Source: CAYMCO01 sp964388955
GTDB taxonomy: Bacteria; Chloroflexota; Anaerolineae; Anaerolineales; E44-bin32
DNA: 64,000 bases
Assembly: GCA_964388955.1 (NCBI GenBank)
Contig: CAYMCO010000023.1
Span: 20,890 to 84,889 of the forward strand
Direction of reading: 5' to 3'
Shown here piece after piece: positions 35,205-44,857 of the stretch. Positions within the stretch are counted from its first letter, which is position 1, and each line of letters begins with the position of its first letter. The position numbers and the translations under genes are program-made. Under the pieces are notes generated by a model. The model worked only from the letters and a program-made list of their open reading frames with translations. It was not told the origin of the DNA and did no database searches.

Positions 35205-37421
35205 TTGATAGAGAGTGATTTTGACATTGAATTCGCAGCGAAACTCGCGCTCAAGGAAAAGCAGATACAGCAAGCATACAGACCCTATATTAGCGTTCAT
35301 AAATGGTTCGCTCGAAGACCCGGGACTCTTTTCAGGAGCCTATTGGTGTCAGAGTACTGCGGGAGTCCTTTGACGGAAGAATACTACAAGCCACATGATC
35401 TTCGAGAAATAGTGATTTCCGATCCGTTTATGGGAGGTGGCACATCGCTGGTTGAGGCCAGTCGTCTCGGAGCGTCAGTATTCGGCGTGGATCTTAACCC
35501 GATGGCATACTGGGTGGTTCAGGAGGAACTGTCAAGTATTGAAGTCGGCGCCTACCTTGAAGAAGCTTGGCGCATACGAAAGACACTCATTGAGGAATTG
35601 GGCGACATTTATCAGACAACCTGCGAGGAATGCGGAAATCCCAACGCATTCGTTAAGTACTTCCTGTGGGTGAAGACAATCAATTGTGAAGCTTGTTCTG
35701 AGACGGTCGATCTTTTCCCAGGTTATCTAGTGGCAAAGGATCAACGGCATCCCAAGAATGTCCTCGTATGCCCCAGTTGTGGGAATCTGAACGAGGTCGA
35801 GAATAGGAGGGCTCCGGGAAACTGTCGAAAATGCGGGAAAGAATTGCTGTTCGACGGATCGGCGGGGAGAGGCAAGGTCACCTGCGGGTCGTGCGGCCGA
35901 GTGAACTCATATCCGTCTGGCCAGAGTGTACCACGGCATCGGATGTTCGCAATAGAATATTTCTGCGAGGAATGCAGTTCTCATCACAAGGGGCGATATT
36001 TCAAGCGCCCGGATAGCCTAGATCTGAAAAGGTACGAGTCCGCAAAGGAGAGGTTGAAAGTCGCCGACCCTAGTCTTGTTCCAGACGAAGCCATCCAACA
36101 TGGAGACGAATCCGATAGACTTCTTAGATGGGGGTATACACACTACAGGGATTTATTCAATGCAAGGCAGTTGCTCGGTCTTGCCCGAATAGCAGAACTT
36201 GTGTCTGAGAGGAACGGCCGTATTCGATCCGCCCTAGCCACAAATCTCTCGGATTTGCTCAGATATCAAAACATGCTGTGCAGATATGACACTTATGCAC
36301 TGAAGTCGCTGGACATTTTCTCCATTCATGGATTCCCCGTTGGCTTGATCCAATGCGAATCAAATCTATTTGGGATATCTCGTAGTAAGAGACGTTTCGG
36401 AGCAAGCATTGGCAGTGGCGGATGGCATAACATCGTCTCCAAGTACGCAAAGGCTAAGGAATATTGCGATAGACCATTCGAACCTAAGTTCGACGATAGC
36501 GGCACAATCCAGAAGGTGAGAATTCCTGGGGAAAGAATCGGAGGTAGTTCCACTGGTAAAGCACGATCTGACAAAACCTCGTTGTTTGCCGCCGATTCCC
36601 GATCAATCGAACTGGGAGATGCGGAATTCGATGGGATCTTTACCGATCCTCCGTACTTGGGAAATGTGCAATACGCGGAATTGATGGACTTCTGTTACGT
36701 GTGGCTTCGGAGACTCATTGCTGAGGAAGACGGAAATTTCGGCCCAACATCTACGAGAAGCGGGGGCGAACTTACCTCGAACACCAATATGGGTAGGCAC
36801 ATTGAAGATTATGCAGATGGCCTGGGTGACATCTTTGACCATTTTGCGGGGGTGCTTAAGCCAGGGAGACCGCTGGTTTTCACTTTCCATCACAAGAAAC
36901 CTGAAGCCTACGCCGCCGTTGGAGTAGCGATCCTAGATTCGGGCCTTGTCTGTGCAGCATCCTTGCCCGCGCCAGCAGAGATGGGGGCCTCAATTCATAT
37001 CGCGGGAACAGCATCGTCGATTCTCGATACCGTTTTCGTTTGCCGGCGAAAGGGCACTATCCCAACTCGATGGATCTGCTCGGATCCGGCTCAACTGGCG
37101 GAACTCATGATGCATGAGGTGGGAGAGCTTGAGAAAGCTGGGATTAGCCTGACTAGGGGTGATATCCGATGCCTAATATTGGGCCACGTTGTTCGTCTGG
37201 CAATTTGGAACCTCAGACAGAACTGGGACAAAAAAGCCACATCCTCAGAAAAGATGGAGGCCGTGCTCCAGTGGATGAATACCTTTGGTTCTGTAGAAGA
37301 GGTACAAGCTCTTCTCAAGGTCAGGGCAGTGGACAGGAGAGGGGGAAGTCAACTGTCATTATTCGATGCACAGGAGGATTACATTCTTTCCTATGATTCA
37401 GAAGCTTCCTTTCCAGGTTGA
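35205..37421 (+). CDS. Zinc-ribbon-containing adenine-specific DNA methyltransferase (COG1743-like)
   Basis: 738 residues. N-terminal HKWFARRPGTLFRSLL, SAM-binding DPFMGGGT (73-80) with GVDLNP (94-99), then six CxxC pairs between Cys140 and Cys257 forming several zinc ribbons, and the amino-methyltransferase motif DPPY (481-484). The order, SAM motif before DPPY with a ribbon insert, is that of COG1743/DUF1156-like methylases. It would methylate adenine (or N4-cytosine) to protect host DNA from the overlapping endonuclease gene. AT-richer than the metabolic genes, consistent with transfer. Confidence 0.82.
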   Translation: MIESDFDIEFAAKLALKEKQIQQAYRPYISVHKWFARRPGTLFRSLLVSEYCGSPLTEEYYKPHDLREIVISDPFMGGGTSLVEASRLGASVFGVDLNPMAYWVVQEELSSIEVGAYLEEAWRIRKTLIEELGDIYQTTCEECGNPNAFVKYFLWVKTINCEACSETVDLFPGYLVAKDQRHPKNVLVCPSCGNLNEVENRRAPGNCRKCGKELLFDGSAGRGKVTCGSCGRVNSYPSGQSVPRHRMFAIEYFCEECSSHHKGRYFKRPDSLDLKRYESAKERLKVADPSLVPDEAIQHGDESDRLLRWGYTHYRDLFNARQLLGLARIAELVSERNGRIRSALATNLSDLLRYQNMLCRYDTYALKSLDIFSIHGFPVGLIQCESNLFGISRSKRRFGASIGSGGWHNIVSKYAKAKEYCDRPFEPKFDDSGTIQKVRIPGERIGGSSTGKARSDKTSLFAADSRSIELGDAEFDGIFTDPPYLGNVQYAELMDFCYVWLRRLIAEEDGNFGPTSTRSGGELTSNTNMGRHIEDYADGLGDIFDHFAGVLKPGRPLVFTFHHKKPEAYAAVGVAILDSGLVCAASLPAPAEMGASIHIAGTASSILDTVFVCRRKGTIPTRWICSDPAQLAELMMHEVGELEKAGISLTRGDIRCLILGHVVRLAIWNLRQNWDKKATSSEKMEAVLQWMNTFGSVEEVQALLKVRAVDRRGGSQLSLFDAQEDYILSYDSEASFPG

Positions 37422-38436
37422 CTACCAAGCGATTGAGCGTAATCCCGATCCCTATATTGAAGCAATCTTCGCGTCGCTCTCGTCTGAGTTCCTTATCCTT
37501 CCTAAGGGGCAAGGGTTTTTAGAATATCCGACATTTGAGGAAGGATATCAGCAGCTCAAGCTTGGTACAAAGGGTTTTTCCGATCTGACTTGGACACTTG
37601 TCTTCAATATCGTGATCGATCATCCTGTGGCTCTCATTGTCCTTCGAACAATGCTTGGATTTACTCCCCCTGAATTAGCCTACCTGGCAACACAGCGAAC
37701 TGACGAGGAGGTTACACAGAACTACGCTCGTTCGCTCGATCGGGCTATCCGACTAGATCCGAAGAAGAAGCTTAGTCTCTCCGCGACAACGAGGCCAAGG
37801 GTCCAGGCACTTGTGAAGACCGCACTCGTCCTTCTTGAGGAGGGAGCTAAGAATGTGGGTGAGGAGGAGATATATCGACTCGACAAGGCGGACACTACTG
37901 AAGGAGTTCTATCAATTCGTTCCGCGGCTTCCTTAGGCGTACCATATGCTATGTTGCTCTATGAAAGATACCTTGGGAGACCATTTGCCGCTCACCGCGA
38001 TTCGGTGAGCGGCCTGGTTGGGGATGAACTCGAAGTACTGATTGAGGATGAGCTCGTTTCCTTTGGTATTTCATATCGCAAGACGAAACGCGCGGAGAAG
38101 ATCAAGGGTTTTGACCAAGCCCCCGATTTCATCATTCCAGATGAATACAATCCACAGGTTGTCATTGAAGCCAAGATTACGGAAGATGACGGAACAGCCC
38201 GTGACAAAGTCACAAGGATCCAGCATCTCGCGTCCTTGTCCGAGCGGGGGAGTTACGAAACAAAGCGGAGCTTTCAGGTTATTGCATGCATCGGCGGAAG
38301 GGGGTTTGGGGTTCGGCGAGAAGATATGAAAAAGCTTTTGTTCGCGACGCAGGGGAAGGTGTTTACACGGCGTCAAATAGACAAACTAGTGAGATATAGC
38401 GATCTTCAGAACTTCGTAGCACGGGAGAGTTCGTAA
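37393..38436 (+). CDS. Putative PD-(D/E)XK restriction endonuclease partner
   Basis: 347 residues, not a named family that I recognise. The C-terminal half has a clear nuclease core: GDELEVLIEDELVSFGI (210-226), APDFIIPD with Asp245, and VVIEAKITEDDGTARDKVTRI with Glu259 and Lys261. The N-terminal ~200 residues are mostly helical and may bind DNA. It overlaps the methyltransferase gene by 29 bases (AGGAGG 15 bases upstream of ATG 37393; ATG 37366 is an alternative). The pairing suggests a type II-like restriction-modification system. Confidence 0.72.
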   Translation: MIQKLPFQVDYQAIERNPDPYIEAIFASLSSEFLILPKGQGFLEYPTFEEGYQQLKLGTKGFSDLTWTLVFNIVIDHPVALIVLRTMLGFTPPELAYLATQRTDEEVTQNYARSLDRAIRLDPKKKLSLSATTRPRVQALVKTALVLLEEGAKNVGEEEIYRLDKADTTEGVLSIRSAASLGVPYAMLLYERYLGRPFAAHRDSVSGLVGDELEVLIEDELVSFGISYRKTKRAEKIKGFDQAPDFIIPDEYNPQVVIEAKITEDDGTARDKVTRIQHLASLSERGSYETKRSFQVIACIGGRGFGVRREDMKKLLFATQGKVFTRRQIDKLVRYSDLQNFVARESS

Positions 38437-38639
38437 TACCAGGGTATTTCCACCCACGTTCTGTCGCCCTGATCAGTTGTGTCTTGACCGCGATGGCTTC
38501 CTTTGGTGAATCTGAATGATATAGCACAGAAAAACATCCGTTCCGGGGCCAGCTTGAACAACGTCTCGGCGCCTCCTATTGCGTCCCTGTTGGGCGATTT
38601 CTTGGGATTTCGAACGGGCATACTATGCAATAGACTGTT

Positions 38640-39690
38640 TTCGTCAATCGAAAATGCTGCCATTTGGGAGTTGAAAATGCTACCACTTCGTGCTATTGAG
38701 TCCACCTGCGATCATCGTAAATGCGCCCTCTTGATCATCGACAATGCTCCCACCCCCATCAGTGCAGTGCGATAGCCGCGGGTCATTCTACGGCCAGTCG
38801 CTCCCGGAAGCGATAAGATTCCCCGATCAGTTCCAGGATGCTGGCGTGATGTGTCAGCCTGTCCAGCAGCGCGGCGGTCAGGCGCTCATCGCCGAATGCC
38901 TGCTTTCAGTCGGCGAACTTCAGATTTGTCGTCAGAACCATCGACACCCGCTCATAGATATCTGAGCAGAAAGTGAAAAGGACCTGGGCTCCGCTGGGTG
39001 AGAAGGGGTTGAAGCCCAGTTCGTCCAGGATCACCAGATCGAGCTTGAGCGCGGATTCGATCAGATTGTGCAGACGAATTTCTTCCTGAGCCTGCAGCAG
39101 CTCTCGTTCACCAAGCCGGCAGTGGTCAAGAAGCGCACCTTGTGCCCGTGCCGACACGCCGCCAGCCCCAGCCCGATTGCCAGATGGGTTTTCCCCAGCC
39201 CCGGATCGCGCACCAGCAGGATGCTCTCTCGGCGCTCGGTGTATTCTCCTCGGGCTAGGTCCAGTACACGCGCCTTGTTCAGTTTGGGGATGGCGGAGAA
39301 ATCAAAGTCCGCCAGCTCCTTGAAGACCGGTACTTTGCTGCCTTGATGCGCCCCATTGCCCGTTTGCATCCAGCCTCGATGATGCGGCAGATCGTTAAGG
39401 CCTCACTTGATCAGCGAACGAGCGGCTGCTCGGTCACTGTGGCCCTCGGGCACATGGTGAATGAACTCGCGAATATCCAGGGTGTGTTTCCTCCTGCCCA
39501 GCGTGCTTCCCCCTCTTCGTCTTCGCAATGAGAATGGAAGCATGCACACCTTTCAGAAGTCCCGTAGCCGCAGGTGGACCATTTCGGCAGCCACCCAGTG
39601 GACCGGCTTGGGTGAGAGTCCGTGGACCAGTTTGGCCGGAAGTCACTGGCCCTCTTTGGGTGAAAGTGCCTGGCCCGTTATCGTCCGATA
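38640..39690 (-). mobile_element. IS21-family element, internally deleted remnant
   Basis: Both ends show the multiple short repeats typical of IS21. The left has GAAAATGCTGCCA (38650), GAAAATGCTACCA (38673), GTAAATGCGCCC (38717) and ACAATGCTCCCA (38741). The right (39575-39680) repeats GTGGACC/CTGGCCC followed by a CTTTGG-like block. About 1.05 kb remains of an expected ~2.5 kb. Between the ends lie an istA-like start (REFIHHVPEGHSDRAAARSLIK, about 39410-39470) and a broken istB. The outer limits are approximate. Confidence 0.65.
38788..39369 (-). pseudogene. istB: istB, broken IS21 transposition helper ATPase
   Basis: The frame starts near residue ~60 of a normal IstB (VPVFKELADFDFSAIPKLNKARVLDLARGEY). 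It continues through Walker A (DPGLGKTHLAIGL, usually GPPGTGKTH), then shifts frame near 39113 (AGLVNE to ELLQAQEE), has Walker B DLVILDELGF, and meets a TGA where a Trp is expected before KQAFGDERLTAALLDRLTHHA. It is inactive. The N-terminus and most of istA are deleted. Confidence 0.8.
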
Positions 39691-39860
39691 GATGACAGGG
39701 ATATCCCCGATATCATGATCAATAGGCTCCCAGAGATTAGCAGAGCACCGGGCTGGTGGTTTTCCTGGCCTGGCAGTGGCTTGCTATTAACTTACACCGG
39801 GGCTGTCCTTAAGGAGATTCGATGGCATTCGCTGGTCTTTTCATGGTGCGGTCGTTTGAA

Positions 39861-40670
39861 CTATAAGCGCAAAGCCGCGGAATATTGGAGAATTAGACTG
39901 AGACCGACCAGCATAGCGCCGAGCCGGACAGCGTTCCATCTAATTCTCTTTACCTCAATTCCTCTTCGGATAAGATCCAAAAACTCATAAATAAGATGAC
40001 TGGGAACAAGGAATATGATGATGTCGCTCAACAGAATGATGGTCCAGAATGCGAGACGCACCAAATAGTGTGCTGTGTTCGCTAGAATGCGAGCCGCCAT
40101 CAGAGCGGGATGCCGGTCAGCGCTAAGCGCCCTCGTCTTATAGTCTTGCCATTCGGAGTAGTAGTAGAAGAATAGAAACATTATCACACTGGAAACAAGA
40201 ATCATATAGCAGAGGTAGTAGAGGCCAACTATTCCATATCTGAGAATCCTGTGATCGCCAGGGCCAAGGAAAATGATTGGAACAGAAAGAAAGAACAGGA
40301 GAACAATCCCGATAAGCAAAGGCCACAGATAAAGTCCGTTCTCTCTCATTTTGTGAACCCGCAGGCGGATCCGTGTTACTTGCTGCTCTCTGTGCACCAT
40401 CCGCCTTTGAAGCCTACGAAATATCCAAGTCTGAATCCTGTTGAAGAATTCCATTGGGATTAGCTCAGTTGAGCCCATAGCGAATCCTGCAATCCGGAGA
40501 AACCCTCCGACGCGATTGGCTCGGAGCCAGAATTCAGTCTCACCTTCAGTCAACATAAAGCCTAGCGAAAAGAGCAAGTAGCATGAGCCAATCAAGCCGC
40601 ATACAAAGATAAGAAGACAACCGCTCGCGATTCGCTCCCTAGCCTCTCCTCGTGCCCGTCCTGCCGTCAT
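39861..40670 (-). CDS. Hypothetical multi-pass membrane protein
   Basis: 269 residues, five to six predicted membrane helices (about 17-38, 113-134, 142-165, 205-228, 248-265), with a basic loop at ~75-105 (FRRLQRRMVHREQQVTRIRLRVHKMRE). No family recognised. GGCGGAG lies three bases before ATG 40670. It sits between two wrecked insertion elements but has an intact frame and reasonable codon use, so it is probably real. A role as a membrane effector of a defence module is conceivable but unsupported. Confidence 0.55.
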   Translation of the reverse strand: MTAGRARGEARERIASGCLLIFVCGLIGSCYLLFSLGFMLTEGETEFWLRANRVGGFLRIAGFAMGSTELIPMEFFNRIQTWIFRRLQRRMVHREQQVTRIRLRVHKMRENGLYLWPLLIGIVLLFFLSVPIIFLGPGDHRILRYGIVGLYYLCYMILVSSVIMFLFFYYYSEWQDYKTRALSADRHPALMAARILANTAHYLVRLAFWTIILLSDIIIFLVPSHLIYEFLDLIRRGIEVKRIRWNAVRLGAMLVGLSLILQYSAALRL

Positions 40671-41016
40671 GACTCCGCCCTTGTACGTACGCCTGCCTCG
40701 ATACCAAATCTAGGAAATTGTCGGTAGGCAGCATGCATTATTCAAAGCGCCAGGGAGTGTTCCTGTGGCTGATCGCCACATTAATCGGCTAGGAGCCACC
40801 GGCAGTTACGGTCACGTAGTTGTGTAGATTCTGGATCTTATCTCAATGGCAGCTTTTGTCAATCGCAAATCTGAGCTTCGGACATGACTTCGGGCAATTG
40901 CCGATGATCTGCAAACTGGAACGAGACTTCATATGCCACAGAGGAGATTGAGCCTCCTTTCGGTCTGTTCCTTGCGCAGGCAAGGAGTGAGATCAGATTA
41001 CCGAAGGAGGCTCATC
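40671..41016. other. Intergenic, left flank of the IS4-type remnant
   Basis: About 345 bases. Contains AAGGAGG before the transposase start. A possible IS end must lie here but I cannot define a terminal repeat. A weak half-match to the dif-like sites near 40900 (TTGCCGATGAT) lacks a right half. Confidence 0.35.
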
Positions 41017-41985
41017 ATGCTGCGCTCGATGAAGATGCAGGAATTCGTCCAGAACCTCTTTGATCAGCCGGATATCGCGGACAAGGCAGCACTGATTATT
41101 GAAGCGATTCTAGAAGCCCGCTCGCCCCGTCTGTCGGATATTTCACTCAAATTGCCGGTCAGCTCGGACCCAAACTACAAGATGGTTCAGCGCTTCTTGG
41201 CCAGGGCAGATCCCCGCGAAGCTCTGCAAAGGCTGTTCGATGGGCGCGATCCGATCGAAATCGCGGGTCCACAGGCGCGTTCGACCTCCTATGTGGGACG
41301 GATCAGCGACGGCAAGATGCGCGGCTTTTGGATGCTGCTCCTGGCCACGCCTTTCCGGTGACGGGCTTTGCCCTTCGGCTTTGTCTGCTATTCATCTCGC
41401 ACTCTGAAAACGGAAGCCAGTTCTCACAATTTGGAGCACCGACGATGCCTGCGCCATGTGAAGGAGCTGATCGGGGGCAAGATCCTGGTGCTGGACCGGG
41501 AGTTCAGCTATGAATCGCTTATGCAAGCGCTGGTCGAAGAGCAAATTCCCTTTGTGATCCGTCTCAATCTGGGCAGACATCAGCTGACACTGCTCGATGA
41601 CGAGTTTGGACGAGTGAAGCTGCACATGACCCGGCGAAAGCAAGTCAGCGACCGGGGTCTGCGGCACAAGGGCAACGTGCGGGTCAATGTGGGCGGCATG
41701 TGGCCTAAGGGTCTCAAAGAACCATTGTGGGTCATCACCAATTTGGATCCGGAACAAGGACTGTTCATTTATCAGCAGCGCACGAATATCGAGGAGAGCT
41801 TCAAGGATCTCAAGAGCCTGCTCTGCATCGATAAGATCATGCCTGTCCTAGGCCGACAGGTCAGGGAACAAGAAGCAGGATAACACGGTGAAGATGCTGG
41901 CCAAGGTCATGATCGCCTACGCCATCGGGTTGCTGGTGGGAGAGGCGGTCCGCGACGGTCTCTACGGGCCTCCTCTGCCTCCTGA
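41017..41985 (+). pseudogene. IS4-family transposase, frameshifted
   Basis: Starts well (AAGGAGG, ATG 41017; MLRSMKMQEFVQNLFDQPD). It reads YVGRISDGKMRGFWMLLLATPF, loses frame near 41361, and resumes with VLDREFSYESLMQALVEEQIPFVIRLNLG, carrying the DRE motif, then NIEESFKDLKSLL with the late catalytic Glu. It shifts again near 41880 before LAKVMIAYAIGLLVGEAVRDGLYG. The DDE-type enzyme is recognisable throughout but cannot be made as one protein. It ends abruptly against an hsdR fragment. Confidence 0.75.
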
Positions 41986-42580
41986 CAAGGGCTGCAGGGC
42001 AGGGCCAAGCCTGATATCTCGATCCTGGGGGAGGAGTTGCTTGCCGGGTTCAAGCCCGGGGATCGCACCGACCTCCAGTTGAAGCTGTTGCAGAGGTGTT
42101 GCAGGACGAGATTCACTTGCGTCGCAAAGGCAACCTGGCCAAATATCGCTCCTTCCAAGAGATGCTGGAGGACGCCTTGCGTCGCTACCATAACAACAGG
42201 ATCCAGGCGCCGAGCTGGTGCGCGTAATGGTAGACATTTACCGCCGGATGGTTGAGGATGACGAGCGAAAATCGGAGGTCGGCCTGATCGAGGAGGAGCT
42301 CGCCTTCTATGACGCCGCCACCTATGGCGACGAAGCGAAGGTGATCCAGGACATGCCATACTTGGCACAACTGGTACAGCAGATGCTGGAAGCGATGAAG
42401 CGCAACCTGAAAGTGGACCGGATCTAGGCTCACCGGCAGGACGTGTATACATGCGTCCAGGCAGCGGTCAAGCTGGTGCTACGCAAACGCGCCATAATGC
42501 GTGAGCAGTTGCAGTTCATCCTGATACGGGTGATGCAGCAAGCGGAAGCGGCTTATGAAGACTCGCCGATGGTAGCGTAG
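41986..42580 (+). pseudogene. hsdR: hsdR C-terminal fragment (type I restriction endonuclease subunit), multiply broken
   Basis: Successive frames give KPDISILGEELLAGF, VLQDEIHLRRKGNLAKYRSFQEMLEDALRRYHN, then GLIEEELAFYDAATYGDEAKVIQDM, AMKRNLKVD and, after a stop, AAVKLVLRKRAIMREQL. This is the order of the HsdR C-terminal helical domain (KPDISILSDEFL, SFxEMLExAIRRY, LGLxEEELAFYDAL). At least two frameshifts and one stop. No hsdM or hsdS is present, so it is a scar of a lost type I system joined to the IS4 remnant. Confidence 0.6.
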
Positions 42581-42861
42581 GGGCGGAGAAGTCACCGCAT
42601 GCAAACGTAGTGACTATAGCTATAGAGGTCATTGAAAGCAGGGGATGTCACAATGGAGTAGCTACAGACTCTGCCACTGGCCTGCACCTCTTCCGGACCA
42701 TCGATTATTGCTGATTATTTCTGTAATCGGCAGCAAAGGGGCAGGGTTCGGTGGAATTATTGCATCTGGGCGCTTTCTGCTGATGGCGATTCTGGGCTAT
42801 TGGCGTCCCGATTCTGGTGGTGGCCTATCTTGTGTAGTTGGATCAGAATAAGCAAGAGGAT
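42581..42861. other. Intergenic with dif-like site 3
   Basis: 280 bases between the hsdR scar and the helicase remnant. The only feature is the inverted-repeat site at 42707-42734. Confidence 0.4.
42707..42734 (+). repeat. dif-like site 3 (28 bases)
   Basis: Left half ATTGCTGATTA, centre TTTCTG, right half TAATCGGCAGC. Same orientation and spacing as the other sites. It separates the IS/hsdR wreckage from the UvrD remnant. Confidence 0.6.
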
Positions 42862-44857
42862 TCAGCCGCCTATGTTAGCTACATAATCACTACCTCTCTC
42901 AATTTGGATCCCACCGCGGAGAAGAGGAGTCGGTGTCCGGTGAGGATTACCCGGTGTGCTTCCGCTATACGTCTGCCTTCCGGTGCGAGTGCTTGCGTAG
43001 GTGATGAAGAGGAATTCCTTTGCCCGTGTAAGCGAGACGTATTGAAGGCGACGGGCGTCATAGAATTCTTCCCCTTTGGCGTCTCCAGGTATGAGCTGAT
43101 CCTCCACTGCCACGATGATCACTGCTCTTCGAGATAACCCCTTTGCACGGTGCATGGTGAGGATGTTGACTTTCCCAGCTTCGAGTTCTTGCTCGACAGC
43201 ATCTTCTGGGGAGGTCAGGGCCGCAAGCAAATCCGCAATATGACCAAAATTCATAACGCACTGCGGATCTTTTTACATATCGCACGACCTCATCCCTGTG
43301 ATCTTGTTCCTTGATCAACTGAGTTGCAAGGGCCTCAAGTCCTCCGAGTATCTTCTGCCGAATCACCCGGCTTTCGTGAGCAGTCATTCCATCTGCTATT
43401 CTAAGGTTGGTGATGTCGCTAAAGATGTGCAGTGTTGAATCCACGAATGAAAGCTCGGTCCGAAGATAGCCGCCGCGTCCAATTAGATCGGGCTGTTCTG
43501 CAATTGCGCGGCATGCCTCACCAAACTGAAATCCCTCGGCCCTAGCAAACTCGATTATCTCGGCGATTGTGGCTTCTCCAATCCCGTTCCGTCGGCCAAG
43601 GTGACAAAAGATTGTCCGTAGCGCAAGATCATCGCGAGGATCTGTTAGTAGTCGTATGAAGCAAAGAACGAGCCTGCCAGGTTGCTCGTCAAGTACGGTC
43701 CCTCGCTCGCCTCGAACTGCAACCGGAATATTGTTCCGTGTGAGAGATTCCACCAATGGTTCCGACTACCTACTTTGGTGGTCGGTACGCAAGAGAATCA
43801 GTATTTCATCCAGATCAAGTCCGCGGTCTAACGCCAAGTAACGACATAAGGCTGAGACGCCAGCGGCCTCATGCCTTTGATCTCTGAATCTTAGATAATG
43901 GACCTCGCCTTCACCTGCACCTGGACGAGGCACGATGGGCTTATCTAACCGGCCAATGTTCTGCCTCGCTGCAAATTGGCCTAAGTCGATAATGCGTCTA
44001 TCTGACCTCCGACATATTTCCAGATCCAGAGAAACTGAAGGTTAGTAGTCGTTGGGAAAGCCACGAATGCCCTGTGGATGTGCCCTTCGAAAGTAGTATA
44101 TGCTTTGGTCGTCATCACCAACGCAGAAGACCTCGGCGCGCAGGTCCGCCAACTTATGGATTACCTGCAGATCGCATCGGTTGAGATCTTGATACTCATC
44201 GACAAGGACGTACTTTATCGGACCTTCAAGTTTGACCTGGTCGGGATTCTCCTCCATTGTCTTCTTCAACTGCCAGATCAGCTCTGACCGTAGTGTGTAT
44301 CCGTACATGGCACAGTGCTCGCTCCAAGCTCCGAGGAACTCTGGATCCGCAGGAACAAATCCTGCGGCTTCAGCGGCCAGGCTTTGCCAGTCACTCGACA
44401 TATCTGCGAACTTGGCCCCAATCTCCTTGCTTGTTAGATTCAACCAGTCTCCCAAATCTGGCCGGATTACACGCTTCTCTTCGAAGTCATCGGCAATTCG
44501 GAGCGGCTCTGGTAGATTCGCGACTACCTTGGGATTGATAAGCAACTGCCCTAGGGCATATGAATGTAGGGTGCTCACGCGGGGGAGGGGAATCTGTTTG
44601 GGCCCCAAGGCTTGTTGGAGGCTTCTCCGCAGGGCAAATGCATTCACCCTAGTGAACACCAATACTAATACTCGAGTAGGGTCGATTCCATCCTCGGTAA
44701 CTAGTCTTAGGACGCGTCTGGTTAACGTAAGAGTCTTTCCCGTACCCGGCCCGGCTAGAAGCCCCGTGTGGGCTCCTGTGAAACTCGCGGCCGCTACTTG
44801 CTTGGCGTCAAGGCCATCCTGCCACGCCATGGGTTTGTCCTCTTCTTGCCTGCTCAC
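42862..44857 (-). pseudogene. UvrD/Rep-type DNA helicase, disrupted by two stops and a frameshift
   Basis: The N-terminal 271 codons are intact: AGPGTGKTLTLTRRVLRL (Walker A), VLVFTRVNAFALRRSL, and VLVDEYQDLNRCDLQVIHKL with GDDDQSIYYFR. An in-frame TAA follows FPNDY (44042-44044), then LEICRRSDRRIIDLGQF in the same frame. A second stop (TAG) after TDHQSR near 43770, and a frameshift near 43280, precede the C-terminal motifs VNILTMHRAKGL and RRLQYVSLTRAKEFLFIT. Superfamily 1 helicase, about 660 codons in all. A shortened N-terminal product could be made but would lack motifs IV-VI. Confidence 0.8.

Noticed and set aside
38640..38760. Short spaced AATGC repeats as a CRISPR array
   Set aside because: Only four imperfect copies with irregular spacing of 23, 44 and 24 bases, no cas genes, and they fit the end repeats of the IS21 remnant.
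40455..40480. tRNA-like string (GGGATTAGCTCAGTTGAGCCC)
   Set aside because: It lies inside the minus-strand membrane-protein gene, and no T-arm or acceptor stem follows at the right distance.
40895..40925. Seventh dif-like site (TTGCCGATGAT)
   Set aside because: The left half is acceptable but the expected right half is not present at the correct distance.
42645..42851. Hydrophobic 68-codon frame around dif-like site 3
   Set aside because: It spans the inverted-repeat site, lacks a ribosome site and has no recognised relative.
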